A DNA stretch of 64,000 nt. It comes from Verrucomicrobiia bacterium. GTDB lineage: Bacteria > Verrucomicrobiota > Verrucomicrobiia > Limisphaerales > CAIMTB01. The stretch is from assembly GCA_019634625.1 (NCBI GenBank), contig JAHCBA010000029.1, positions 1-64,000 of the forward strand, read 5' to 3'. Both the position numbers and the translations under genes were made by a program. The notes beneath the pieces were generated by a model. It worked only from the letters and a program-made list of their open reading frames with translations. It ran no database searches and was not told the DNA's origin. Below are positions 53,651 to 62,517 of this stretch, one piece after another (position 1 is the stretch's first letter; the number at the start of each line of letters is the position of its first letter).

Positions 53651-53673
53651 TGCGTGCATGTGTACGAAGTTTT
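53651..53673. repeat. Degraded half of the 26-32 bp palindrome family
   Basis: GCATGTGTACGAAGTTTT resembles the right half of the palindrome at 10806 (GCATATGCACGAAGTTTG) with two changes; the left half is lost. It adjoins REP copy E. Confidence 0.45.
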
Positions 53674-53770
53674 GGGCGGTGAGGTAGGGCGGAAGGCGGG
53701 CGGGGAGGGTCGGGGGAGGGGCGGCGCAGGGGAGCGTTGGAGGAGGGCATGGGGATTCGGGGTCAGGGGG

Positions 53771-56700
53771 TCAAGGGGTCATCAGGACCCGGTAGAAGCG
53801 GGGGGGGGCGGTGGGGTCGAGGGGAACGATCCAGTCGAAGGGGACTTCCTGGGGGCGGGTGATGGTGAGGGTCTGCCAGGTGAGGAGGTCGGTGGAGGTC
53901 TGGAGATGGTATTCGGGGCCGAAGTCGCCGCGGTTGCGGAAGTAGAGGAGGCTCCCGACGACGCGGGGAAGATCGAGAAACGGAGGGGAGGGCGCGGTGA
54001 TGGAGAGGGCAAAGGTCTGTACTGCGGCCAGGGGCGGGTGGCCGTCGTCGGTGACGGTGATGCGGAGGTCGAAGGTGGTTCCGGCCTGCTGGAGGGTGGG
54101 GCGCCAGGTGAGGGTGCCGGTGTGGGGATCGAATTCGGCGCCCGGGGGAAGGGGGTCGAGCTGGAATGTCAGCCGTTGGTGGGGTTGGTCGGGATCGGTG
54201 GCCGGGAATGGGAGGACCAGCATGGCTCCGGCGACGATGGATTGGTCGGGGATGGGGTGGAGTTCCGGGGGGCGGTTGACGTAGTGGGGGGCGTTGGAGG
54301 TTTCCGGGGACGGTTCGGCAAAGGAGACGAACGGGCCGTCGGCGCCGTCGGGCATGCGGCCCATGGAGACGCCGCGGGTCTGGCGTCCGAAGTACACGGC
54401 GTCGATGGGTTGGCCGTTGGAGGCGGTGAGGACGATGGCTTCGCCGGCGGCGGCGAGGGCGAAGCGGGCATGCTGTGGGCCGTCCTGGGGACGATTGTCG
54501 GCGTCGATTCGGACGAAGCCGCGTCCGGCGATGAAGCTGAGGGGGGCGAAGGCATACCGGTCCTGGCGGGCGAGGCCGGGGTGATCGGAGAGGTGCAGGC
54601 CGTGGAGGGCGACGGGGAGGTCGGAGCGGTTGAAGAGTTCGATCCAGTCGTTGTCGTGGTCGGACTGGGCGAGCCATTCGTTGATGCGGAGGTGACCGGG
54701 GGAGGCGGTGGGGGCGGGTTCGGCGTTGGGGGCGCCGGGAGTGGGGGTGGCGAGCAGGGTCCAGCCGTCGGGGGTGTGGCCGAGGGTCCGGTCGGGCACC
54801 TGGAATCCGAAGGCGAGGGTGTCGGAGAGGCGCCCGTCGGGGGCGAGGAGGAAGAGGGAACCGCCGCGACGGGGGAGCTGGAGACGGCTGTTGAGCGGGG
54901 AAGCGGATGAGGTGGTGGCGGGTTGGGCGGGGTCGCCATGGACGAGGAGGAAGGCGCCGGGTTGGAGGGTGGTGCCGGGCGGAAAGGTCCAGGAGGGGTC
55001 TCCGGTTCGGGACGTGGCGAGGCGGAAGCCGGACAAATCGAAGGGGGAATCGCCCGGGTGATGCAGTTCGATCCAGCCGGGTTCGAAGGCGGCGGCGATT
55101 TCGTGGAAGCGCGGGGCGGCGGGATCGGGGAGGGCGTTGGGCAGTCCGGGGCTGGCGGTGTGGGGGAAGGCGGTCAGGGACGGGGCACCGTCGGGGAGGC
55201 GACCGGCGGAGGCGCCGGGATCGAGGTGGGCGAAAGGCGTGAGGGCGATGCGATCGAGGGACTGGCCCGAGGCGTCGAGCAGGGCGAGTTCGACGGTGTC
55301 GGGGCGGAGTTCCAGGGCGACGCGGTCCGGACCGGATCGGGTGTCGGGGTGGAGGAGGAGGTGCTGGCTGGGGGCGAGGAAGGTGTGGGCAGGGAGGTGC
55401 GCGACGGCGGTATCGGTGGCGAGGAAGAGTCCGTGGAGGGAGGCCGGGAGGGAATCGTGACGGTTGTAGAGTTCGATCCAGGGGTCATGGCCGGGAGCGG
55501 GCCGGGCGAGCCATTCGTTGAGGGCGAGCTGGCCGGGGTTGGCGAGGGGTTGGGGGGCATTGGGCTGGCCGGGGGTGGGCTGGCAGAGGGTCCAGGTGGC
55601 GTCGGGGCCGGTGCGGCCGAGGGTGAGGTCGGGCAACTGGCTGCCGAACGAGACGGCGTCCACTCGCTGGGACTCGGAATTGAAGAGCGTGAGCGTTTCG
55701 CCGGCGCGGTTTAGGGCGAAACCCGTGTGAAGTCCGGGGGTGTCGCGGCGGTCGTCGCACCAGACGACGAGATAGCCGCCGGGTGGGATCGAAGTGCCGG
55801 TGGGGAAGACGAACTTCCTGGGTTCGCTGGAGTCCGAGAGGCTCCAGCCGGAGAGGTTGGCGGGGGCGGGGCCGGCGTTGTGGAGTTCGATCCAGTCGGG
55901 GGCATGGGGGCCATTCAGGACGGAGCCGGTGTTGACGGCCATGAGTTCGTTGAGGCGGACGGGGGGCGGGGTGGGGGTGGGGGCATGGGGGACGACGCCC
56001 GGGGTGCCGTGGGGGACGACGCTGGAGCGCCAGGCGGCGGGGGATTGGGGATGGGCGTTGAAGTCGATTCGTTCGAGGGAGGGACCGGAACCGGCGGGGG
56101 ATCGGGGCCAGCCGCCAGAGGAGGCGTAGGTCACGGCGGTCACGGCGCGGCGTTGGCGATCGAGGAGGGCGATGCGTTCGCCGGCATTGGCGAGGGAGCC
56201 GGAGAAGTGTCCGAAGACGGCGACGGCGGGGTACCGCTGGGCGAAGGCGTCGGGGCTGAGAGTGGAGGCGAGCACCACGACCTGGGCGGGCTGGAGGATG
56301 GAGTTGGGGGGGAAGATGAAGCGGATTCCTTCGAAGGAGAACCCGGTGACGTCGATGGGGATGACGCCACGGTTCTGGAGTTCGAGGAACTCGTAGGGAT
56401 CGCCTTCGAGGGGTTGGTAATGGATCTCGGTGATTGCGAGGGGGGATACCGGGCTGTCGAGTTCGAGGGTCGCCTCGGCCAGGGCGCTCCAGGTGTCGCC
56501 GAGGCGGGCGCGGGCCTTGACGAGGGTCGAGCGGGTCAGGGGGATGGGAGCGGTGTAGGGGACGGCGGCGGGGGCCATGGCGCCGGAAGGGGCGAGGCGC
56601 GGATCGGAGCCGTCGAGGGTGTAGTACAGCGTGCCCGACGGGGCGGTCATGGAGAGGGCGGTTCCGGAGGGGATGCGTCCGCTGCGTGGGGCGAGGGTGG

Positions 56701-59700
56701 GAGCGGCGACGGCGGGGTAGAGGCCGGCGGCACGGAGTTGGTTGAGGACGGTGCCGGTGCGATGGGGGAAGTAATCACGGAAGAGGCGGTCGCGTTCCTG
56801 GGCGAAGTGTTCGTCGACGGTGTAGAGGAGGTAGGGGCCGCTGGAGTAGGAATGGACATCGCGACGGTAATCGCCCCAGCGGGCGGATTCGGCGACCATG
56901 GCGCGTTCGACCTGGTCGATGCGGCGGCGGTAGCGGTCGGCGACGGCGTCGGGGGTGAGGGCGCCGTCGTGGAAGAGGTGGCGGTGAGCGCGGTCGGCGA
57001 AGTCGAGGCGGTACTGGGGGTTGGCCAGCATTTTGGCGTGGAGTCCGGACGCCTGGTCGGTGCGGGTGACGATGTTCTGGGTGGGGGAATTGAGGATCAG
57101 TTCGCCATCCCAGCTCCAGAAGCGGAACCCTTCGCCGGGGGCGCGCCGGCGGATGGCGTACCAGTTCTTGTCGGTGAACCAGTCCTGGTGGCCGACGTAG
57201 AAGTGGAGGAGGACGTAATCGATGTAGGCGGGGACATCGAGGTATTCCTTCATGCGCTGGTACTGGGTGTCGGAGGCGAGGTCGGAGAGGGCGCGCATGG
57301 CATTGTAGGCGACCATGGTTCCGTCCACGCGCTGACCTTCATTGACCACATCGTAGTCTTCGCGGGTGCCCCCGAAGTAGGATTCGGCGTACGCGGCATC
57401 GGGGCGTTCGGTGGGATCGTAGATGCCCCAATAGAGGCCGTTGAGGTAGAGGTGGACGAAGCGGTTATGGGAGGCGAAGCCGCCCATGGCGCGCTGGGAG
57501 TCCTTGATCCAGGCGTCCCGGACGCGCTGGCCGCGGAGGCGCTGGGCGCCGTCCCAGTGCATCCACGAATTATTGAAGTCGGCGCGGAGGGTGAGGGTGT
57601 TGAACTCGGCGAGGGGGGCGTCGGGGAAGACGCGATGTTCGAGCTTGGGCGGGCCGTAGTCGCGTTTGAAGACGAGGCGGAAGGCGTGCTTGGCGGTCTT
57701 GACGGGGTCGCGGACGGAGTTGCCCTGCATCTGGACGCCGCAGTCGATCTGGTGCGAGGCGCCGGTGTCGGGATCGAGGAACTCGGCGGAGGCGGCGCGT
57801 TCCCAGGAGGGGCCGCGGGCCTGGGATTTGGGATAGATCCCGGTGGCGTTGTCGAAGAGGTCGGCGGGCCGGGCGACGAGGGAGAGGACCGGGAGGGAGC
57901 GGAGTGAATCGATCATGCGGTCGCGATAGGCGGGGGACTGGGTGATCTCGGGGTCCATTTCGTAGTCGGCCGTCCAGGCGCGTCCCTGGGTGTCGATCCA
58001 GGTGGCTGGATAGCCGGGCGGGTCGGGCGGTTGGAGGACGACCTGGGAGAGGAAGAGGTAGGTATGGGTGATCGGGGCGGAAGGGAGGTGGCCTTCGAGG
58101 AAGGCGGTGGCGCGGAGGACGGTGGTCGTGGAGATCGTGAGCGGGTCGCGGTAGAGGCGACCGGCGGCCGCGGTGGGCGGGGTGCCGTCGGTGGTGTAGC
58201 GAATGGTGACGCCGTCGAGGGGTGAGGAGAGGTGGAGTTCGAAGGGATGTTCGAAGAGACCGCGGGAAACGTTGACCTCCACGGGGGGGACGATTCCGGC
58301 GAGGGTGCTGGGCGGGTTGGGCGAGCCCGGGGTGGGTTGGGCGAAGTGGCGGAGGTGGTCGTCGGGGTCGTAACCGTAGGAGTGGTCGAGGCGCTGGGGC
58401 GGGTAGGCGGGTGCGAATTCGGAGACGGCGACGCGGGGGGATTCGGCATTGAAGAGGGCGAGGTATTCGCCATCGAGGCCGAGCCGGAAATTGGTGTGGA
58501 GGGGGCGTTCTGGGGCGCCGGAACGGCGGTCCTTGCCCGAGGCGAAGACGACCAGGAAGGCACCGGGCGCGAGGGGGGTGTCGGGAAAGACCCACTGGCC
58601 GGGGAGGGCAGGGTCATCGGTGAGCGACCAGCCCAGGAGATTGACCGGGGTATCGCCGCGATTCTCGATTTCGATCCAGTCCGGGGTGTGGCCGTCCTCG
58701 TCGCGCAGGCCGGCATCGTTGGAGGCGTCGGCGAGGAACTCGGAGATGCGGACGGCGTGGGAAACGAGGTCCGGATCGACGAGATAGGACCAGGGGTCGC
58801 CGGAGAAGGGATTGGGTGTGGGAGCGCGATCGACGATGGCGTGGTTTCCGGCCCAGCGCAGGGCGACGGGTCCGGCCGGACGGGGCGGGAAGGTGAAGAG
58901 GTAGGGCCCGGCCTCGGAGCCGGCGACCTCGGCGGCGGGCTGGTCGTCCACGAGGAGATCGGAAGCCCGGACTCCGTCCACGGGTTCACTGAAGAGCACC
59001 TCGATGCGGGAGAGTTGCCGGACGGTATGACCGGGCGGGGGGAGGATTTGCCGGAGGGCGGGCGGGGTGCGGTCGATGTGGAGATAGGACCAGGTGGCGG
59101 CGGGGGCGGTGGTGTCGAAGGGGTTCGGGGGATCGGCGAAATCGGTGATCCCGGCGCCGGGATCCCAGGAGACGGCGACCGGGCCGAGCGGCGGGGGTTC
59201 GACGGTGAAGCGGTAGGTGGTGCCGGAACCCTGGACTCCGAGGGCGGGCCGCTGGTTGAGGAGGAGGTCGGAGAAGGCGAGGCCGCGGACGGGTTCGGAG
59301 AACGTCACCGTGACGGTGGTCAGGTCCTCGACTTCGCCGGGGGCGGGATCGATGGCGGCGAGGGTGGGGGGTGAGGTGTCGCGAGGGCGGGCGATCAATT
59401 CCAGGTCGAAGATGAAATCGGAGCTGGTGCGGGAGGTATTGAGGGCGAGGACTGCGGCCTGGTTGGTTCCCTGGACGAGGTAGGCGTGAGGGGAGGTCAG
59501 GGTGGTGCCGAGCCAGTCGATGGGTTCGGGCACGGCGGCGGTGGCGGTGGCGGTACGGCCGAAGTTGTCGCCGGCATGGTTGTAGCGATGGACGAGGGTC
59601 CCGTTGATCCAGAGGACGAAGCCATCGTCGCAGAGGTGGCGGAGGTCAAGGGTGGCGAGGGAATCGAGGTCTTCGATGACGAAGGTGCGGCGGAGGAAGA

Positions 59701-60019
59701 GGGTGGTGTAGTTGTTGCGCATGTCGGCCAGGAGGGTCCGGCCGGAGTAGACATTGGCGGTGTCGTAGTAGAACGGAGCGCGTCCGGCGGTCCAGTCGCT
59801 GTCATGGAAGTCCGTGTGCCGCCAGGCCTCGGGGGGGACGGACGGGTCGAGGGTGCCCTTGCGGTAGGTCCAGGGGGCCTCGGTGGGGATGAGGATTTGG
59901 GCGGGGGCTGCGAAGGCGGTGAGGCAGAGGGCGGCCAGGCCGAGGATCGGGAGGCGGCGAACGGGGGATCCGCAGGGAGGATGGCAGGACGGGGGGGAGG
60001 CGATCGTGGCAGGGGGCAT
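53771..60019 (-). CDS. Giant secreted lamin-tail-domain / CotH-kinase protein
   Basis: A 2082-residue protein. A signal peptide (PILGLAALCLTAFAAPAQIL) precedes a beta-sandwich domain (WRHTDFHDSDWTAGRAPFYY), two SbsA/Big-like domains (VTVTFSEPVRGLAFSDLLLN), lamin-tail domains (ISEFLADASNDAGLRDEDGH, then PDWIEIENRGDTPVNLLGWS) and a chitobiase-like sheet (GVTIRYTTDGTPPTAAAGR). A CotH kinase domain spans about 900-1250: GVQMQGNSVRDPVKTAKHAF, LNGLYWGIYDPTERPDA and FWSWDGEL. Three to four further lamin-tail domains (one RLNELMAVNTGSVL) and a Put_Ig domain (PPELHPIPDQSIVAGAMLVL) follow. Secreted CotH enzymes may phosphorylate surface proteins; this is family knowledge from spore CotH. The gene is divergent from the PSCyt1-WD40 gene, 86 bp apart. 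Confidence 0.88.
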   Translation of the reverse strand: MPPATIASPPSCHPPCGSPVRRLPILGLAALCLTAFAAPAQILIPTEAPWTYRKGTLDPSVPPEAWRHTDFHDSDWTAGRAPFYYDTANVYSGRTLLADMRNNYTTLFLRRTFVIEDLDSLATLDLRHLCDDGFVLWINGTLVHRYNHAGDNFGRTATATAAVPEPIDWLGTTLTSPHAYLVQGTNQAAVLALNTSRTSSDFIFDLELIARPRDTSPPTLAAIDPAPGEVEDLTTVTVTFSEPVRGLAFSDLLLNQRPALGVQGSGTTYRFTVEPPPLGPVAVSWDPGAGITDFADPPNPFDTTAPAATWSYLHIDRTPPALRQILPPPGHTVRQLSRIEVLFSEPVDGVRASDLLVDDQPAAEVAGSEAGPYLFTFPPRPAGPVALRWAGNHAIVDRAPTPNPFSGDPWSYLVDPDLVSHAVRISEFLADASNDAGLRDEDGHTPDWIEIENRGDTPVNLLGWSLTDDPALPGQWVFPDTPLAPGAFLVVFASGKDRRSGAPERPLHTNFRLGLDGEYLALFNAESPRVAVSEFAPAYPPQRLDHSYGYDPDDHLRHFAQPTPGSPNPPSTLAGIVPPVEVNVSRGLFEHPFELHLSSPLDGVTIRYTTDGTPPTAAAGRLYRDPLTISTTTVLRATAFLEGHLPSAPITHTYLFLSQVVLQPPDPPGYPATWIDTQGRAWTADYEMDPEITQSPAYRDRMIDSLRSLPVLSLVARPADLFDNATGIYPKSQARGPSWERAASAEFLDPDTGASHQIDCGVQMQGNSVRDPVKTAKHAFRLVFKRDYGPPKLEHRVFPDAPLAEFNTLTLRADFNNSWMHWDGAQRLRGQRVRDAWIKDSQRAMGGFASHNRFVHLYLNGLYWGIYDPTERPDAAYAESYFGGTREDYDVVNEGQRVDGTMVAYNAMRALSDLASDTQYQRMKEYLDVPAYIDYVLLHFYVGHQDWFTDKNWYAIRRRAPGEGFRFWSWDGELILNSPTQNIVTRTDQASGLHAKMLANPQYRLDFADRAHRHLFHDGALTPDAVADRYRRRIDQVERAMVAESARWGDYRRDVHSYSSGPYLLYTVDEHFAQERDRLFRDYFPHRTGTVLNQLRAAGLYPAVAAPTLAPRSGRIPSGTALSMTAPSGTLYYTLDGSDPRLAPSGAMAPAAVPYTAPIPLTRSTLVKARARLGDTWSALAEATLELDSPVSPLAITEIHYQPLEGDPYEFLELQNRGVIPIDVTGFSFEGIRFIFPPNSILQPAQVVVLASTLSPDAFAQRYPAVAVFGHFSGSLANAGERIALLDRQRRAVTAVTYASSGGWPRSPAGSGPSLERIDFNAHPQSPAAWRSSVVPHGTPGVVPHAPTPTPPPVRLNELMAVNTGSVLNGPHAPDWIELHNAGPAPANLSGWSLSDSSEPRKFVFPTGTSIPPGGYLVVWCDDRRDTPGLHTGFALNRAGETLTLFNSESQRVDAVSFGSQLPDLTLGRTGPDATWTLCQPTPGQPNAPQPLANPGQLALNEWLARPAPGHDPWIELYNRHDSLPASLHGLFLATDTAVAHLPAHTFLAPSQHLLLHPDTRSGPDRVALELRPDTVELALLDASGQSLDRIALTPFAHLDPGASAGRLPDGAPSLTAFPHTASPGLPNALPDPAAPRFHEIAAAFEPGWIELHHPGDSPFDLSGFRLATSRTGDPSWTFPPGTTLQPGAFLLVHGDPAQPATTSSASPLNSRLQLPRRGGSLFLLAPDGRLSDTLAFGFQVPDRTLGHTPDGWTLLATPTPGAPNAEPAPTASPGHLRINEWLAQSDHDNDWIELFNRSDLPVALHGLHLSDHPGLARQDRYAFAPLSFIAGRGFVRIDADNRPQDGPQHARFALAAAGEAIVLTASNGQPIDAVYFGRQTRGVSMGRMPDGADGPFVSFAEPSPETSNAPHYVNRPPELHPIPDQSIVAGAMLVLPFPATDPDQPHQRLTFQLDPLPPGAEFDPHTGTLTWRPTLQQAGTTFDLRITVTDDGHPPLAAVQTFALSITAPSPPFLDLPRVVGSLLYFRNRGDFGPEYHLQTSTDLLTWQTLTITRPQEVPFDWIVPLDPTAPPRFYRVLMTP

Positions 60020-60105
60020 GCGGTGATGGGGTTGAATGAAGCCCACGAGCCGGCGACCGTAAACCCATTGTTGATGGAATCGGACGGGGATCGGAGAGTG
60101 CCGCG

Positions 60106-61470
60106 ATGATTCCCGGTGCGAGGGGTGCCATTCGGGCGTTGCTGGCGGGCGCAGTTTTCGGGGCGGCGGTGTGGGCGGGGGAGGTACCCGACTTCCGTCG
60201 CGAGATTGCGCCTGTGCTGGTCGAGCAATGCCTGTCGTGTCATGGGCCCGAACGGCAGCGGGGTCGATACCGGGTGGACACGGTGTCGGCGCTGCGGCGT
60301 GCGGGGGTGAGCGGGGAGGCGGCGGTCGTGGCGGGCGATGCGGAGGGGAGCCTGCTGATGCGACTGCTGACGGCGGACGATCCGGAGGAACGGATGCCGC
60401 AGGGAGGGGAGGCGCTGGGGGCGGACGTGATCGAGCGGTTTCGCAGGTGGATTGCGGGCGGGGCGCGGTTCGAAGGCGATGAAAGTGTGCCGCTGGTCGA
60501 TTGGGTGGAGGCTTCGGGCGTTGAACCGCCGCCGGCCGAGTACGCTTATCCGATGCCGGTCGCGGCGCTGGTGGGGTTGGGGGAGGATCGTTGGGCCATG
60601 GGTGGGTTGCGGGAAGTGCTGGTGCGGGACGGCGGGGGCGGGTTGGTGCGGCGGCTGGCGGGGTTGCCTGAGCGGGTTCAGGCACTGGCCCTGCATCCGG
60701 ACGGGCGGCGCCTGTACTTTGCCGGTGGGGAGCCGGGGCGAAGCGGGGCGGCGGGCTGGTTGGAACTGGACGGCGACGGGTCACCGCGCGTGCTGGCGCG
60801 GGCCTCGGACTGGTACCTGGCGCTGGCGATCAGTCCGGCGGGGGATCTGGTGGCGGCGGGTGGGACGGCCCGCGACATCGGGGTCTGGGACACGGCGACG
60901 GGCGAACGGGTGGCGACGCTGGCGGGGCACTCCGACTGGGTGCTGGACCTCGCGTTCAGTCCGGATGGGGAACGGTTGGTGTCGGCGGGCCGGGACGGGA
61001 CGGCGCGGGTGTTCGGGGCGCGCAGCGGGGAGTGGTTTGGAGTGTTTCGAGGGCACGGCGCCGCGGTGACGGCGGTGGTCTTCGGGGCGGACGGGGAGCG
61101 CGTGGCGAGCGCGGGTCGGGATGGGCGGATCCGGACTTGGGAGGCGGCGACGGGGGGCGGTGCGAAGGGATCTCCGGGGGTCGCCGGGCAGGCGGTCCGG
61201 TTACGTTCCGAGGGGGAGCGTTTGTGGAGCGCGTGGAGCGACGGGCGGGTGCGGGAGCATCGATGGGAGACGCTGGAGCCGGTACGGGAGTTTGGGGAGG
61301 GTGGGGAACGATTGACGGCGCTGGCGCTGGCGCCGGGGCTTGGGGAGGGGCGGCTGGCGACGGGGAGCCAGGGGGGGTGGGTGCGGATGTGGGAGACGGA
61401 GGGTGGGGCGGCGGTGCGGGCGTGGCGGGCGGTGCCGGGGGGGGGGGGGGAGGTGAAACCTGACGGCTGA
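60106..61470 (+). CDS. Planctomycete-type cytochrome (PSCyt1) fused to a WD40 propeller
   Basis: A 454-residue protein. A signal peptide (ALLAGAVFGAAVWAGEV) is followed by a PSCyt1 domain with one haem-binding CxxCH (VEQCLSCHGPERQRGRYRVD) and the family ending RFRRWIAGGARFEG. From about residue 150 WD40-like blades begin (ALALHPDGRRLYFAGGEPGR, GHSDWVLDLAFSPDGERLVS, GHGAAVTAVVFGADGERVAS). PSCyt1 domains in PVC bacteria usually sit with PSD1 or propeller domains and are thought to act in the periplasm; the redox partner is unknown. The last 10 residues lie in a G-run and a repeat, so the exact C-terminus is not certain. Confidence 0.85.
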   Translation: MIPGARGAIRALLAGAVFGAAVWAGEVPDFRREIAPVLVEQCLSCHGPERQRGRYRVDTVSALRRAGVSGEAAVVAGDAEGSLLMRLLTADDPEERMPQGGEALGADVIERFRRWIAGGARFEGDESVPLVDWVEASGVEPPPAEYAYPMPVAALVGLGEDRWAMGGLREVLVRDGGGGLVRRLAGLPERVQALALHPDGRRLYFAGGEPGRSGAAGWLELDGDGSPRVLARASDWYLALAISPAGDLVAAGGTARDIGVWDTATGERVATLAGHSDWVLDLAFSPDGERLVSAGRDGTARVFGARSGEWFGVFRGHGAAVTAVVFGADGERVASAGRDGRIRTWEAATGGGAKGSPGVAGQAVRLRSEGERLWSAWSDGRVREHRWETLEPVREFGEGGERLTALALAPGLGEGRLATGSQGGWVRMWETEGGAAVRAWRAVPGGGGEVKPDG

Positions 61471-61568
61471 AGCCTGAAGGCTGAAGCCTGAAACCTGAAG
61501 CCTGAAACCTGAAGCCTGAAACCTGAAAGCTGAACGACTTCAGGTTTCAGGCTTCAGGCTTCAGGTTT
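61454..61568. repeat. Heptamer tandem repeats in inverted arrangement, possible bidirectional terminator
   Basis: About twelve units of CCTGAAG/CCTGAAA (period 7) run from 61454 to 61531, followed after GCTGAACGAC by their reverse complement (TTCAGGTTTCAGGCTTCAGG...) to 61568. Arms of about 25-30 bases can pair. It lies between convergent genes, where a bidirectional stop would be useful, though no T-tract follows. Confidence 0.75.
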
Positions 61569-61593
61569 GAAGGTGCGGTGGGGAGGTGTCGTT

Positions 61594-62517
61594 TCAGGGG
61601 GCGGAGGCGGGGGGGGTGGAGCGGATGAGGCGGTAGAAGGCGGTGGGGGCGGTGTCGGAGATGGGGAGGCGGAGGGTTCGTTCGTCTTCGGTGTCGTCCG
61701 GGGTGCCGTCGGCGGGTTGCCAGGGGGCATCGAGGGCCGTGGTTTGTTGGGGCGTGAATTGGTCGAAGCGACGGCACCAGCGAAGGAGCCGGGTTCCGTT
61801 GGCGGCTTCGAGGGTGAGGTGGGGACGGAGGTCGCCGTGCGCGGTGAAGGTGACGGTGCCTTCGATGCGGCCGAGGCTCGGTTCGTCGGGCTGGATGAAC
61901 TCCTCGAACCGGAAACCGCCAGTGAGGGTGGCGCGGTCGCCGTCCAGGGTGAGCCGGGTTTCGAGGCGGGAGATGGTGTTGGTCGAGCGCGTGCCCAGGT
62001 CGATGGCGTCTTCGCACGGGAGTTCGGCGAGTTGGACCACGACGCAGGCGAGTCCGGTGGCCTGGTACTGGACGTGTCCGGCCAGGAGCGTGGGGACCAT
62101 GGGGAAGACGATCACACTGTTGGTCCAGGGTTCGAAGGGGGTGGCGACGGACGCGCCGGCGTGGCGGATGACCAGGTTTTCGACCTGGGCACCGATTCTG
62201 CCGCCGAAGCCGAAGTCGAGGGTGACCTGATGGCGGGCGGTGGCGGCGAAGCGGACATCCCGGAGGCCGGCGCGGGAGTCGGCGTCGTCGCACGGCAGCG
62301 TCAGCACCAGGTGTCCATCGAGGGGATGGGTATCCGAGGAGCACTGGTCCTGGATGCAGAGGGTGGTGGTGAGCGACGAGGCGGCGGGGTCGAGGACGAG
62401 GGGGAGGAGCGTGTCGGCGGCCCGGGCACCGGGCGGCATCAGCACGGCGCAGGCGAGGGCGCAGGCAAGGGCGGGGGCAAGGGCGGGGGCATGAACGAGG
62501 CGGGGCCGGGGTTTCAT
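61594..62517 (-). CDS. Secreted beta-rich protein of unknown function
   Basis: A 307-residue protein with an Ala/Leu-rich signal peptide (LAPALACALACAVLMPPGARA). The rest is beta-rich: SSLTTTLCIQDQCSSDTHPL, VRFAATARHQVTLDFGFGGR, LDGDRATLTGGFRFEEFIQP, FTAHGDLRPHLTLEAANGTR. Two or three disulphide bonds are possible from the paired cysteines. No family was recognised. The start overlaps the trpA stop by 4 bp, so it is coupled to trpA. Confidence 0.75.
   Translation of the reverse strand: MKPRPRLVHAPALAPALACALACAVLMPPGARAADTLLPLVLDPAASSLTTTLCIQDQCSSDTHPLDGHLVLTLPCDDADSRAGLRDVRFAATARHQVTLDFGFGGRIGAQVENLVIRHAGASVATPFEPWTNSVIVFPMVPTLLAGHVQYQATGLACVVVQLAELPCEDAIDLGTRSTNTISRLETRLTLDGDRATLTGGFRFEEFIQPDEPSLGRIEGTVTFTAHGDLRPHLTLEAANGTRLLRWCRRFDQFTPQQTTALDAPWQPADGTPDDTEDERTLRLPISDTAPTAFYRLIRSTPPASAP

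Larger units (their letters stand above)
53314..53770. other. Intergenic region holding REP copy E and a worn palindrome
   Basis: About 457 bp without a gene. It contains REP copy E (53549-53621, inverted) and next to it a degraded half of the 26-32 bp palindrome family near 53651-53673 (TGCATGTGTACGAAGTTTTG). The rest, including the GT-rich left part, shows nothing recognisable. Confidence 0.5.

Noticed and set aside
53771-60784. Longer start for the giant CotH protein, beginning at 60784
   Set aside because: The extra 255 residues are Pro/Arg-rich and lie antisense to the PSCyt1 domain; a clear signal peptide begins at 60019.
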